Positions 14,326 to 20,916 of a stretch of DNA of 20,916 nucleotides are shown here, in pieces; the first letter of the stretch is position 1; each line of letters opens with the position of its first letter. The DNA is from Anaerolinea sp. (GTDB taxonomy: Bacteria > Chloroflexota > Anaerolineae > Anaerolineales > Anaerolineaceae): assembly GCA_029975965.1 (NCBI GenBank), contig JARKOV010000080.1, positions 1 through 20,916 on the forward strand, given 5' to 3'. The position numbers and the translations under genes are program-made. The notes below the pieces were generated by a model that saw only the letters and a list, made by a program, of their open reading frames with translations, was not told where the DNA came from and ran no database searches.

Positions 14326-14901
14326 ATGTCCCATTATCGATGGATTGTTGGAGACAAATGCACTCTTTCGCCGGTGATGGCGGAGGACGGCGAGAAGTGG
14401 GCAACCTGGTTCAACGACCTGGATGTGACCGTGCCCCTGGGGGATGAAGCCTACACGGTCAACAGCCTGGAAAACCAGCGTGAAGACGCCTTGCAGGTCG
14501 CGCGCGGGCGGGACGCGGTGTTCAGCATCCTGCGCAGCGACACCGGCGAGGTGATCGGGCGCTGCCTGCTCTTCGCGGTCAACCGCACCGACCGCAGCGC
14601 GATGGCGGGCATCCTGATCGGGGAAAAATCCTGCTGGGGTCAGGGCTACGGCAGCGAGGCGATGGTCCTGCTGCTGGACTACGCCTTCAACCTGCTCAAC
14701 CTGCACAGCGTCGGGCTGGGGGTGTTCGCTTTCAACCAGCGCGGCATCGCCAGCTACCGCAAGATCGGCTTCAAGGAGATCGGCTTGCGGCGCGAGGCGC
14801 GCATCCTGGGCGGGAAGGCTTTTGACGTGCTGCTGATGGACATCCTCGAGGACGAATTTCGCGCGCGCCATCCCAGCCGGGCGCTTGCCGGGCGCTTGTG
14901 A
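14326..14901 (+). CDS. RimJ/RimL-like GNAT acetyltransferase
   Basis: 191 residues, of the Acetyltransf_3 type. The acetyl-CoA loop is CWGQGYGSEA (W104-G109), followed by the LLLDYAFNLLNLHSVGL helix-strand and the family signature VFAFNQRGIASYRKIGFKEIG. This resembles ribosomal-protein or aminoglycoside-type N-acetyltransferases, but the substrate is not deducible. The ATG at 14326 is preceded by GAGGAG at a short distance. The gene is monocistronic and divergent from purA, with the tRNA-Arg promoter directly downstream. Confidence 0.9.
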   Translation: MSHYRWIVGDKCTLSPVMAEDGEKWATWFNDLDVTVPLGDEAYTVNSLENQREDALQVARGRDAVFSILRSDTGEVIGRCLLFAVNRTDRSAMAGILIGEKSCWGQGYGSEAMVLLLDYAFNLLNLHSVGLGVFAFNQRGIASYRKIGFKEIGLRREARILGGKAFDVLLMDILEDEFRARHPSRALAGRL

Positions 14902-14908
14902 CGCTCCC

Positions 14909-14936
14909 TTGACGATTCGGTCGAACGGGGTATAAT
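14909..14936 (+). promoter_or_regulatory. Sigma-70 promoter of tRNA-Arg
   Basis: TTGACG (14909-14914), 16-bp spacer, TATAAT (14931-14936). The first base of the tRNA is 11 nt beyond the -10, consistent with a very short 5' leader. The -35 starts 8 bp after the preceding gene's stop. Confidence 0.85.
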
Positions 14937-14947
14937 TCCTCTCGCCT

Positions 14948-15021
14948 GCCCTCGTAGCTCAATTGGATAGAGCGTTTGCTTGCGGAGCAAAAGGCTGCAG
15001 ATTCGAGTTCTGCCGGGGGCA
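14948..15021 (+). tRNA. tRNA-Arg (anticodon GCG)
   Basis: A complete cloverleaf. Acceptor GCCCTCG/CGGGGGC with one T-G pair; D-arm GCTC…GAGC with loop AATTGGATA containing A20, the Arg identity base; anticodon stem TTTGC/GCAAA with loop TTGCGGA, so anticodon GCG; 5-nt variable loop; T-arm GCAGA/TCTGC with loop TTCGAGT; discriminator A. CCA is not encoded. It reads CGC (and CGU). Most bacteria read these codons with an inosine-modified ACG anticodon, so GCG is less usual. Confidence 0.95.
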
Positions 15022-15024
15022 CAA

Positions 15025-15046
15025 AGCAGCCTGAAAAGGCTGTTTT
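15025..15046 (+). terminator. Terminator after tRNA-Arg
   Basis: Stem AGCAGCC (15025-15031) with GGCTGTT (15038-15044), loop TGAAAA, followed by TT then CATTT. A short but plausible intrinsic terminator three bases past the tRNA. Confidence 0.7.
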
Positions 15047-15061
15047 CATTTAAGGCTACAG

Positions 15062-15137
15062 ACCCCCGGAAGGGGGTGTTATTCGGCGCAAAGCGTGCCG
15101 GGGACACTGAAGAAGCTGTCAGCGGTCTGCTGTCAGC
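15062..15137 (+). repeat. Structured repeat R1 (76 bp)
   Basis: First of two 76-bp direct copies, differing from R2 at five positions, all transitions. It begins with a CCCCC-GGAA-GGGGG hairpin, then ATTCGGCGCAAAGCGTGCC, then CGGGGACAC, which resembles the 3' acceptor strand of the neighbouring tRNA-Arg. It ends with a GAAGCTGTCAGCGG-type tail. No coding sequence is supported in this gap. Confidence 0.85.
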
Positions 15138-15164
15138 TTTTAGCTTTAAGCGGGAAGGTTGCCA

Positions 15165-15240
15165 GCCCCCGGAAGGGGGTGTTATTCGACGCGAAGCGCG
15201 CCGGGGGCACTGAAGAAGCTGTCAGCGGTCTGCTGTCAGC
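15165..15240 (+). repeat. Structured repeat R2 (76 bp)
   Basis: Second copy, 103 bp after the first. It contains GCCGGGGGCAC, identical to the last 11 bp of the tRNA-Arg gene plus the following base. The first 7 bases, GCCCCCG, can pair with CGGGGGC as an acceptor-like stem closing the element. Confidence 0.85.
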
Positions 15241-15408
15241 CACCAACTGTTAATTGGGGCTATGAGAATGGCTGTGGCTGGAAAATAACGAACAAGGCTT
15301 GAGCCTAGGAGGAAAATCTCCCTGCAACCGTTGAAGGCGTCTGTAAGGATATAATAAGGTAGATGGCAAAAACGGCTTAGCGGAAAGTTTCTCCTAAACG
15401 GGGGCGAA
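15241..15408 (+). promoter_or_regulatory. Non-coding leader region with a candidate -10
   Basis: Between R2 and the next gene I see small dyads, GGCTTGAGCC (15296-15305) and GGAG…CTCC (15308-15321), and a TATAAT at 15350-15355. The last is the likely -10 of the downstream gene, without a clear -35. Nothing else is supported. Confidence 0.4.
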
Positions 15409-16071
15409 ATGCACCATCAGGCGAGTGTCAACCTGGAAGCTGAATATGATGAGGTGGTGGCCTTTATCAAGGATTACCAACGCTTCGTCCAGAAGGTGAA
15501 TGCTCGTCTGTTTTCGTATCTAGTTCGAGATCCTAAGCGATATTTTTCGCTCACCCGGCACTTTTCGTCTTTCTTTGCCCAAATCAATCCTTTAAGTGGC
15601 AAGAATCCAGATTTGGCAAAGTCATTGATTTCCGATGTGGCAAATGCAGAGGAGAAGGAAAACGAGCATTACGCCATCCTCGTCAGCCATTACCCGACCG
15701 ATGCTCTCAGCGTTGTTCTCATGCGGAAATATCCAGGCGCCGATTTCGATGCGCTTCTAAAAATTCATGGTCTGAGAAGAATCGCGCTTTCCCGCTTCAA
15801 CCTGGCGCAAATCCCAGGGTATATCCTGGCAGCCGCCACATTAATGCTGAATTCCGTACCCAAAACAGTGGCCGAATCGGTCTTCGATACGACCTACGAG
15901 CAGTTTGAGGTCACAGTTTTCTGGGTGATGATGGTCTTGCTGGGCTACGCTTTGCTCATCATGCTCCCGGCCTGGCTTGTATACAGAAAAGCGAAGGACA
16001 CTCACCAATCAGTTGGAGATGTCCTCGAATACACCGCCATCAAGGGTTCTTCTGGCAGTGAAGGCGCTTAA
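15409..16071 (+). CDS. Unknown protein with a C-terminal membrane segment
   Basis: 220 residues; I do not recognise the family. The first ~140 residues are soluble and helix-rich, mixed charge, with several aromatic Tyr/Phe residues (YQRFVQKVNARLFSYLVRDP). A moderately hydrophobic stretch occurs at ~141-156. One clear membrane helix spans ~174-198 (VFWVMMVLLGYALLIMLPAWLVY), followed by a short basic, then polar tail ending in Ser/Gly. The ATG at 15409 has only a weak GGGGGCG upstream. Base composition is clearly lower in GC than in the genes before the tRNA. It lies between two blocks of the tRNA-proximal repeats. Confidence 0.75.
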   Translation: MHHQASVNLEAEYDEVVAFIKDYQRFVQKVNARLFSYLVRDPKRYFSLTRHFSSFFAQINPLSGKNPDLAKSLISDVANAEEKENEHYAILVSHYPTDALSVVLMRKYPGADFDALLKIHGLRRIALSRFNLAQIPGYILAAATLMLNSVPKTVAESVFDTTYEQFEVTVFWVMMVLLGYALLIMLPAWLVYRKAKDTHQSVGDVLEYTAIKGSSGSEGA

Positions 16072-16156
16072 TGCCGCCGTAACATGGTGACCCCTGTAAA
16101 AGCAGGTCGCTCGACGGTTGCCATCCCTCGGCTTATTCGCCAGTTATTCCCCCGCT

Positions 16157-16178
16157 CGCCTGGCGCTTGTGCCAGGCG
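16157..16178. repeat. Perfect 8-bp hairpin
   Basis: CGCCTGGC (16157-16164) and GCCAGGCG (16171-16178) around GCTTGT. It lies in the 460-bp gap before the second MFS gene, directly before repeat R3. Confidence 0.6.
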
Positions 16179-16195
16179 TCGGCGTAAAGGTTGCC

Positions 16196-16253
16196 GACCC
16201 CCGCAGGGGGATGGTATTCGACGCGAAGCGTGCCGGGGGCGCAAGAAAAGCTG
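16196..16253 (+). repeat. Structured repeat R3, diverged copy
   Basis: GACCCCCGCAGGGGG hairpin, then ATTCGACGCGAAGCGTGCC, then CGGGGGCGC and AAGAAAAGCTG. It shares the core of R1/R2 but not the GTCAGCGGTC tail. The ACGC/GCGT inner stem pairs perfectly in this copy. Confidence 0.75.
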
Positions 16254-16362
16254 CCCCTCTCCGGGAGCGCGAGGCGCGTCAGCAAAATGCAGACAACTCC
16301 ACAGAGTTCATAATGCTGAGGAAGCATTCACTATGGGTAGATCGAACCGCCGGCCGCATCGC

Positions 16363-16390
16363 TTGACTTCTGGGCAAGTGGGGGTAGAAT
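16363..16390 (+). promoter_or_regulatory. Probable promoter of the second MFS gene
   Basis: TTGACT (16363-16368), 16-bp spacer, TAGAAT (16385-16390). The resulting ~135-nt leader contains small dyads (GAAGCT with AGCTTC, AATCT with AGATT) before the start codon at 16532. Confidence 0.6.
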
Positions 16391-16531
16391 CATGGGGAGC
16401 GATGAAGCTCGCTTGGAAATAATCTAACCGCCAGATTTGGCTGATAGCTTCTGCAGATGGACCACATCACAACGCAGAGGTTTTCTTTTTTTAACAAGCG
16501 GCCTTGCCATATTGCCGCAGGAAAGGAAGCG

Positions 16532-17737
16532 ATGAATAGGATGGATGACTCTGCTAAAACCGCTCTCAGTGTTCCTCCAGAGAATGGCCTGGGTCGCAAT
16601 GTGGTATCGCTGGGATGGGTAGCCTTCTTTGGGGGTATGGCTCAGGACATGATCCAACCCATCCTGCCGGTCTTTTACACCTCAGTGCTCGGTCTCAACA
16701 AGGAATTCATCGGATTAATCGAAGGAGCATTGACGACCGTCTCAAGCCTGATGAAGATCGGGGCGGGGTATCTTTCTGACTTGTTAGGCGTGCGGAAGGT
16801 GTTGGTCTTTCTGGGATATGCCCTCTCTGCCATCGCTCGATTCAGCCTGGGTTTCGCGGGAAGCGGAATGGCCGCATTCGGGTTGCGCCTGACGGATGGC
16901 GTCGGGAAAGGTCTTAAGGATGCGCCGAGAGATGCTCTGGTAGCCGGCTCGGCAGGAAACCGGAAACTTGGTTTTGCTTTTGGGGTGCAACGCGCGCTTG
17001 ACACGCTTGGGTCGGTGGCTGGACCGTTGATTGCTTACGGGTTATTGCGTTTATGGGAATCCCATAGCCACAAATATCAGGAAATCTTTTTTACCGCCGG
17101 CATAATCGCCGCGATTCCATTGGTCATCATCGGGCTTTGGGTGAAGGAGCGAAAGCAGCCGGTAACGAAATTACAAATCTCTCTGAAGGCGCTGCGTGGA
17201 CCGTTTGCAGGGTTCCTGGTGATCATGTTGCTCTTCACCCTGGGAAATTCATCCGATGCGTTCTTAATTTTGCGCGCCAACAATGTCGGCGTCGATTCAA
17301 GCACCATCCCCCTCGTCATCGCATTTTTCAACCTTGTTTCAGCCCTGGCGGCGATCCCGGCGGGCAGGATATCCGACCGGATTGGACGGCGGAATGCAAT
17401 TACCATCGGGTGGGCCATCTACTCTTTGGCATATCTCGGTTTTGCGCTGGCCAGGCAAAGTTGGATCATCTGGGGCTTGTATGGTTTGTACGGACTGTAT
17501 TACGCTTTTACCGAAGGATCCGCCAAAGCGATGGTGGCCGAATTGGTGCCTGAAGAGAACCGCGGTTCGGCTTACGGCCTGTACAATGCTTCCGTTGGGG
17601 TCATGGCCCTGCCGGCCAGCCTGCTGGCCGGAGTCTTGTGGAACCGGGTTTCACCTGCCGCACCGTTTGCTTTCGGCGCGAGCATGGCGTTTCTCGCGTT
17701 CGTAGCCCTGTGGTTTCTTCCAGCGAAAAAGAGTTGA
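16532..17737 (+). CDS. MFS transporter with the GKGxxxAPRDAL signature
   Basis: 401 residues, about twelve membrane segments. The first half contains the loop 2-3 motif (GYLSDLLGVRKVLVFLGYALS) and the block DGVGKGLKDAPRDALVAGSA, typical of one MFS subgroup with poorly known substrates. The second half repeats the loop as GRISDRIGRRNAI and ends with YGLYNASVGVMALPASLLAG. Substrate unknown. The ATG at 16532 is supported by AAAGGAAG just upstream; an in-frame ATG at 16457 lacks one. A small dyad (17749-17775) follows the gene, without a U-tract. Confidence 0.88.
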   Translation: MNRMDDSAKTALSVPPENGLGRNVVSLGWVAFFGGMAQDMIQPILPVFYTSVLGLNKEFIGLIEGALTTVSSLMKIGAGYLSDLLGVRKVLVFLGYALSAIARFSLGFAGSGMAAFGLRLTDGVGKGLKDAPRDALVAGSAGNRKLGFAFGVQRALDTLGSVAGPLIAYGLLRLWESHSHKYQEIFFTAGIIAAIPLVIIGLWVKERKQPVTKLQISLKALRGPFAGFLVIMLLFTLGNSSDAFLILRANNVGVDSSTIPLVIAFFNLVSALAAIPAGRISDRIGRRNAITIGWAIYSLAYLGFALARQSWIIWGLYGLYGLYYAFTEGSAKAMVAELVPEENRGSAYGLYNASVGVMALPASLLAGVLWNRVSPAAPFAFGASMAFLAFVALWFLPAKKS

Positions 17738-17797
17738 GTTCATCCTTTCTACCATCCCAGCTCATCGAGTGGTAGATCTTACGGGAACCAGTCATAT

Positions 17798-18226
17798 ATG
17801 CACACTGAATTGTTGAAACCCAACCAGAAAAATCGAGTGACGATCGTTTTACGGCGGTTTGAAGAGGATCTACGGGAGGCTTTGCGCTGGCTGGATGGAT
17901 ATACCGAAGAAGGGTACCTGTACCATCGCAAACTCGAAATGAGCGAAGAAAAGATGGCGCTGGTCAGAAAGCTCATCCAGGATGCCCTGGTCGATATTGC
18001 CTCGCTCGTCGAGCAACTCGATTTGAACGTTGAGGAGGAAAATGCTGTCCGGATGATCCGTGGGACAATGAGCGTGGATTGGGCTGATCTAAGCATCCTC
18101 CATGCGCGGGATTTGCGAGGAACGGGGGAAGTGAACCCCGATCTTGCGGCGATCCTGGATCGACCGGTGGATCGCCTGGCGAATACAGCCTTGAGAATCG
18201 CAAATAAATTGTTTGAAAATGATTAA
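17798..18226 (+). CDS. Small helical protein of unknown function
   Basis: 142 residues, no family recognised. It is predicted to be nearly all helical and acidic/amphipathic, with no cysteine, signal or membrane segment. The region HRKLEMSEEKMALVRKLIQD and the following EQLDLNVEEENAVRMIRGTM look like a helical bundle. The start is the ATG at 17798, with a weak ribosome binding site. It lies 60 bp after the MFS gene and 36 bp before the DUF6062 gene, so the three could be one operon. A partner role for the DUF6062 protein is speculative. Confidence 0.72.
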   Translation: MHTELLKPNQKNRVTIVLRRFEEDLREALRWLDGYTEEGYLYHRKLEMSEEKMALVRKLIQDALVDIASLVEQLDLNVEEENAVRMIRGTMSVDWADLSILHARDLRGTGEVNPDLAAILDRPVDRLANTALRIANKLFEND

Positions 18227-18262
18227 GCGCCGCTTTCTACAATCAACACGTGGTTAGCAGTC

Positions 18263-19093
18263 ATGCGTCAAAATTTGTTCGCGGCAATTTATCTGAAACC
18301 TGCAATGGAGCAGCCCGGATGCCCAATTTGCCGGGTTCGGAATACTGCGGAAGAAAAATACCTGGGCAACCTGCTCCACGAATCGGTCAACGATTTTGAA
18401 ACCCGTCTGCATATCTTCAACTCGCTTGGCTATTGCACCAAACATGCCTGGCAGATGGGTGTGATGGAACGGCAGAAATACGGAGATGCGTTGGGAAACA
18501 GCATCATCTACGAAAGCCTGGTCAAAGTGATTATCCATCCACTCGCCCGTTACCAAAGTTCGTTGCCCGAGCGCCCCCAAACCCTTTTCCAGCGGCTATT
18601 GGGTTGGCTCAGACGAATCGGTGGGACGCCAGACGGTCAGCACGTGGATCCTTTTGAGGGAATCATATCTGGCTCATGCCGTGTTTGCCAGATTGGTGCG
18701 CGCACTGTGGAAAACTACCTGGGGTGGATGCTGGAAGGCTTGTCGGAGCCGGAGCAGGACTTGCGTGAAATTTATCGACGATCAGACGGCCTGTGTTTAG
18801 CGCATTTCCGCCAGGCTTTGAGCATCCAGCGGGCTGAGTTGCAAAACGGGCGCCAGTTTCTTGTCCAGCGAATGCTCGAGGTCTTGCCTGTTCTCGGCGC
18901 CAATCTTCGGGAGTACACCGATAAACATGCCTGGGATCGTCGCCTGGATGCCATGACACCCGACGAGCGGATTGCCTGGATCAAGGCTATTCGGTTCTTC
19001 TCTGGCAACGAGGGAAATATTTTGATGGAGGAAATGAAAGATATTCCCCCAGATGACCGAACCAAACAGGATTTGACGGGTTTGTATGGGTGA
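18263..19093 (+). CDS. DUF6062-like protein with two CxxC…CxxH modules
   Basis: 276 residues. Two similar metal-binding-like modules: C20-P-I-C23 with C58-T-K-H61, and C139-R-V-C142 with C178-L-A-H181. Spacing within modules is 34 and 35 residues, suggesting two zinc-type sites, each made of three Cys and one His. The C-terminus carries the pattern DERIAWIKAI…FSGNEG. This matches my recollection of DUF6062, a family of unknown function. No membrane segment is present. The same double module forms the C-terminal half of the convergent GTPase gene 15 bp away, so the two proteins are paralogous over ~200 residues and probably work in one process. Confidence 0.85.
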   Translation: MRQNLFAAIYLKPAMEQPGCPICRVRNTAEEKYLGNLLHESVNDFETRLHIFNSLGYCTKHAWQMGVMERQKYGDALGNSIIYESLVKVIIHPLARYQSSLPERPQTLFQRLLGWLRRIGGTPDGQHVDPFEGIISGSCRVCQIGARTVENYLGWMLEGLSEPEQDLREIYRRSDGLCLAHFRQALSIQRAELQNGRQFLVQRMLEVLPVLGANLREYTDKHAWDRRLDAMTPDERIAWIKAIRFFSGNEGNILMEEMKDIPPDDRTKQDLTGLYG

Positions 19094-19108
19094 AGCCCTG
19101 GTTCAACG

Positions 19109-20836
19109 CTATTTCGCTGAATGGTGATAAAAAACCGTTCGGTCACCCACAATTTTCTGAAGAGCCCGGAGCCAGGCAGATTGCTCATCGGAATTCAACA
19201 ACCCCCGTTGTATTGCCGAACGCTTGAGCGTGAAACTCCGCAAATCTTCCGATAGCTCTTCGAGCCGGTGGGTCTGACCTTCGAGGACCACCCGGACGAT
19301 GCTCAAATCCTCGATGTTCCTCAATACCAGCGATGTATGCGGCAGGCAGAGTCCACGCGAACGGGTATATCGGGAAAGCCCTTCGGGCGTGCGGAGCAGG
19401 TTCTGGATAGCCAGAATCTGCCGTTCTTCTATTTCTTTTAAGTATTGGCAGGCGGGACAGTAGGAATTTTCAATTAATGCTTCTGCAGGGGATTCATCCG
19501 TGTGCAAGGCGCGTTGTAAATCTGCCATGAGCAGCTCGATCAATGGGGTGTATCCGACGCTGATACCCAGGGGAGATGCGATCTGCTGAAATTGCCAGGT
19601 ATGAAAATGGCAGAAGCCACGCCGCGATAGAAAGGATTCTTTAATTTCTCCGGCGTTCATAAAGTCATGTTGCCAGGTAGCAAAAAAATCGAACACGGCT
19701 TTGGATAGCGTTAGACAGACCGGACAGGATGAACCGGAGAAGAGATCCTGCGATGGCGACTCCGCTGTGGGTATTTTCGGCAAATCTCGAGCTCCTGGCG
19801 CTGTATCTGGCGGGTTCAGCACCGGCAACGGGGTAGTTTCAATGGGAATCCCCTCCGATAGCCTCGAATGCAGAGATTGAATCTGTTGCGTTACCCGGTG
19901 CAGCTTATCTGAGTCGCCGGGCTTGCCTGTGTTTCCATTGAGCGATTGAGCAAATTGCAGGGAACGGTCAAGAATGGACAGCAGGAAGGTTTGCTCTTTT
20001 TCCTCCGTCAGGAATTCTTCCAGGGCGATTTCAAAATCCTGAATGCCGCTGTGTTTTAATTCCACGTCATCCTTTTGGATTTTTGCCCGAATACCCTGCC
20101 TGGCTGAGAGAGGAAATAGGCGCAAATTATTCGCCCGAGAAACTTTTGTGATTTCCCGCTGAAGGTAATCGAGAACCTCCTCCAGTTCCTTTCCGTCGAT
20201 TAAGTCGATTTTGTTCACCACCACAAAGAGCTTGCGCTGGTATTGTTGTATTTCGCGCAAGAACTGCTCTTCGGCCTCTGATAAAGGCCCCTCTACACTG
20301 GTCACGAAGATGAGCGCATCGGCTTCCGGCAGGAAGTCATAAGTGGTCCGGGTATTTTCATGGCGGCTGGAGCCGATCCCCGGCGTGTCCACAAAATGCA
20401 AGCCCCGGCGCAGGAAGGGGGAATTGATTTCAATTTGGGCAAACAGCACCCCCCTGGCATTTCCCGGATTTCCTTCTTCCGTGATATATTCGCGCAGTTC
20501 GGAGAGAGCTATCTCTTTCTCCAACAGCCACCCTTGAAACTTCAACAGCGCTCGATCTTTGGGGCCGTAGCAAAGCGTGGTGATGGCAGAGGTCAATGGA
20601 AGATGACCGGTCGGGAGCAGATCACGGGCAATGATGGCATTCATCAATGAGCTTTTGCCACGCTTGAATTGCCCAACGACGACCAAATTGAATTTGTCCT
20701 GGGCTAACTTGACCAACAGCTCCTGCACCGAATCGGCCTGGCCGGTCTGTTCCGCCAGATTCTTTAATTCGATCAATGCTTCAGCGACCGCCTGTTTTTC
20801 AACGATATAATTCCGAAAAGTAGCGCTATTGCTCAC
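19109..20836 (-). CDS. Dynamin-superfamily GTPase fused to a DUF6062-like zinc module
   Basis: 575 residues. Residues ~45-285 form a dynamin_N-type GTPase: P-loop GQFKRGKSS (G55-S63), switch I threonines around T82-T87, G3 DTPG (D150-G153), G4 NKID (N208-D211) and LSAR (~243-246). A linker at ~300-368 is polar and Pro-rich. Residues 371-575 repeat the DUF6062 pattern: C371-P-V-C374 with C409-H-F-H412, C460-P-A-C463 with C497-L-P-H500, then DEQSAWLRALQKIVGDR near the end. The long helical stalk and membrane-binding paddle of classical bacterial dynamins are absent. The GTG at 20836 overlaps the upstream gene's stop by 11 bp, so the two are translationally coupled. Function unknown; GTP-dependent membrane or protein-complex remodelling is inference. 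Confidence 0.88.
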   Translation of the reverse strand: MSNSATFRNYIVEKQAVAEALIELKNLAEQTGQADSVQELLVKLAQDKFNLVVVGQFKRGKSSLMNAIIARDLLPTGHLPLTSAITTLCYGPKDRALLKFQGWLLEKEIALSELREYITEEGNPGNARGVLFAQIEINSPFLRRGLHFVDTPGIGSSRHENTRTTYDFLPEADALIFVTSVEGPLSEAEEQFLREIQQYQRKLFVVVNKIDLIDGKELEEVLDYLQREITKVSRANNLRLFPLSARQGIRAKIQKDDVELKHSGIQDFEIALEEFLTEEKEQTFLLSILDRSLQFAQSLNGNTGKPGDSDKLHRVTQQIQSLHSRLSEGIPIETTPLPVLNPPDTAPGARDLPKIPTAESPSQDLFSGSSCPVCLTLSKAVFDFFATWQHDFMNAGEIKESFLSRRGFCHFHTWQFQQIASPLGISVGYTPLIELLMADLQRALHTDESPAEALIENSYCPACQYLKEIEERQILAIQNLLRTPEGLSRYTRSRGLCLPHTSLVLRNIEDLSIVRVVLEGQTHRLEELSEDLRSFTLKRSAIQRGLLNSDEQSAWLRALQKIVGDRTVFYHHSAK

Positions 20837-20916
20837 TGTCGTTTACCTGTTCTGTCAGTTCATCTGCCCGTAGTTGAGCGTGTTCAGGCTCTTCACCTTT
20901 TTGACTGGTTGGTGAT
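20826..20916 (-). CDS. 3' end of an upstream gene, cut by the window edge
   Basis: On the minus strand one frame is open from the window edge to a TAG at 20828-20826. It encodes a short acidic, Gln/Glu-rich tail of 29 residues (ending ELTEQVNDSEQ). The frame overlaps the GTG start of the GTPase by 11 bp, a typical operon junction. The other two minus frames hit stops earlier. Too little is visible to name a family. Confidence 0.5.
   Translation of the reverse strand, partial: SPTSQKGEEPEHAQLRADELTEQVNDSEQ

Noticed and set aside
15165..15208. R2 as a second tRNA gene
   Set aside because: It has an acceptor-like stem and a TTCGA, but no D-arm or anticodon arm and is far too short.
14980..15213. 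A 77-codon frame starting inside tRNA-Arg
   Set aside because: It overlaps the tRNA and translates the R1/R2 repeats; not a gene.
15062..15240. R1/R2 as a CRISPR array
   Set aside because: Only two 76-bp copies 103 bp apart, with partial similarity in a third; repeat length and spacing do not fit, and no cas genes are present.
16084..16422. Short frames in the gap before the second MFS gene
   Set aside because: They run through the R3 repeat and hairpins, overlap one another in different frames and have no ribosome binding sites.

Overview
The window looks like chromosomal DNA of a free-living bacterium, most likely Chloroflexota (Anaerolineae-like). This placement rests on TrpB2-type tryptophan synthase beta, a proline/threonine-rich lipoprotein, DUF6062-type proteins, a PadR–HAAS pair and T-box control of a Trp gene. 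It is inferred from gene style, not from a marker phylogeny. Genes lie on both strands in short operons. By eye, the first ~15 kb is very GC-rich. From a tRNA-Arg gene (14948-15021) onward the DNA becomes visibly more AT-rich and most genes are unfamiliar.

Layout. 3-1484 (+): C-terminal part of a long coiled-coil protein, ending in a strong terminator. 1548-3309 (-): trpB2 behind a consensus promoter and a complete Trp-type T-box riboswitch. 3362-4692 (-): miaB, possibly leaderless. 4820-6581 (-): a redox-looking regulatory cluster of an ECF sigma factor, a ZAS-type anti-sigma factor, a DUF2892 membrane protein and a thioredoxin fused to a DUF2892 tail. The sigma operon and the DUF2892-thioredoxin operon each carry the same ECF-like promoter, TGTAACCTTT-N12-CGTC, so the sigma factor probably controls itself and the thioredoxin unit. 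6642-8042 (+): PadR repressor and HAAS-domain membrane protein, with repeats overlapping a perfect sigma-70 promoter. 8094-10745 (-): GNAT acetyltransferase, MFS transporter and alkaline-phosphatase-superfamily hydrolase, the last two overlapping by 4 bp. 11046-14177 (-): purA, an overlapping lipoprotein gene and a metallophosphoesterase, with related palindromes on both sides of purA-lipoprotein. 14326-14901 (+): a RimJ/RimL-like acetyltransferase.

After tRNA-Arg(GCG) come structured repeats whose 3' part copies the end of the tRNA. They are followed by a membrane protein of unknown function, a second MFS transporter, a small helical protein and a DUF6062 protein. Converging on the DUF6062 gene is a dynamin-superfamily GTPase whose C-terminal half is itself a DUF6062-like double CxxC/CxxH domain. 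The GTPase start overlaps the end of another gene that runs off the window.

The best candidates for under-described biology are the GTPase–DUF6062 fusion with its standalone DUF6062 neighbour, the small sigma/anti-sigma/thioredoxin regulon, and the repeat family beside the tRNA gene. No CRISPR array, transposase or integrase was seen.
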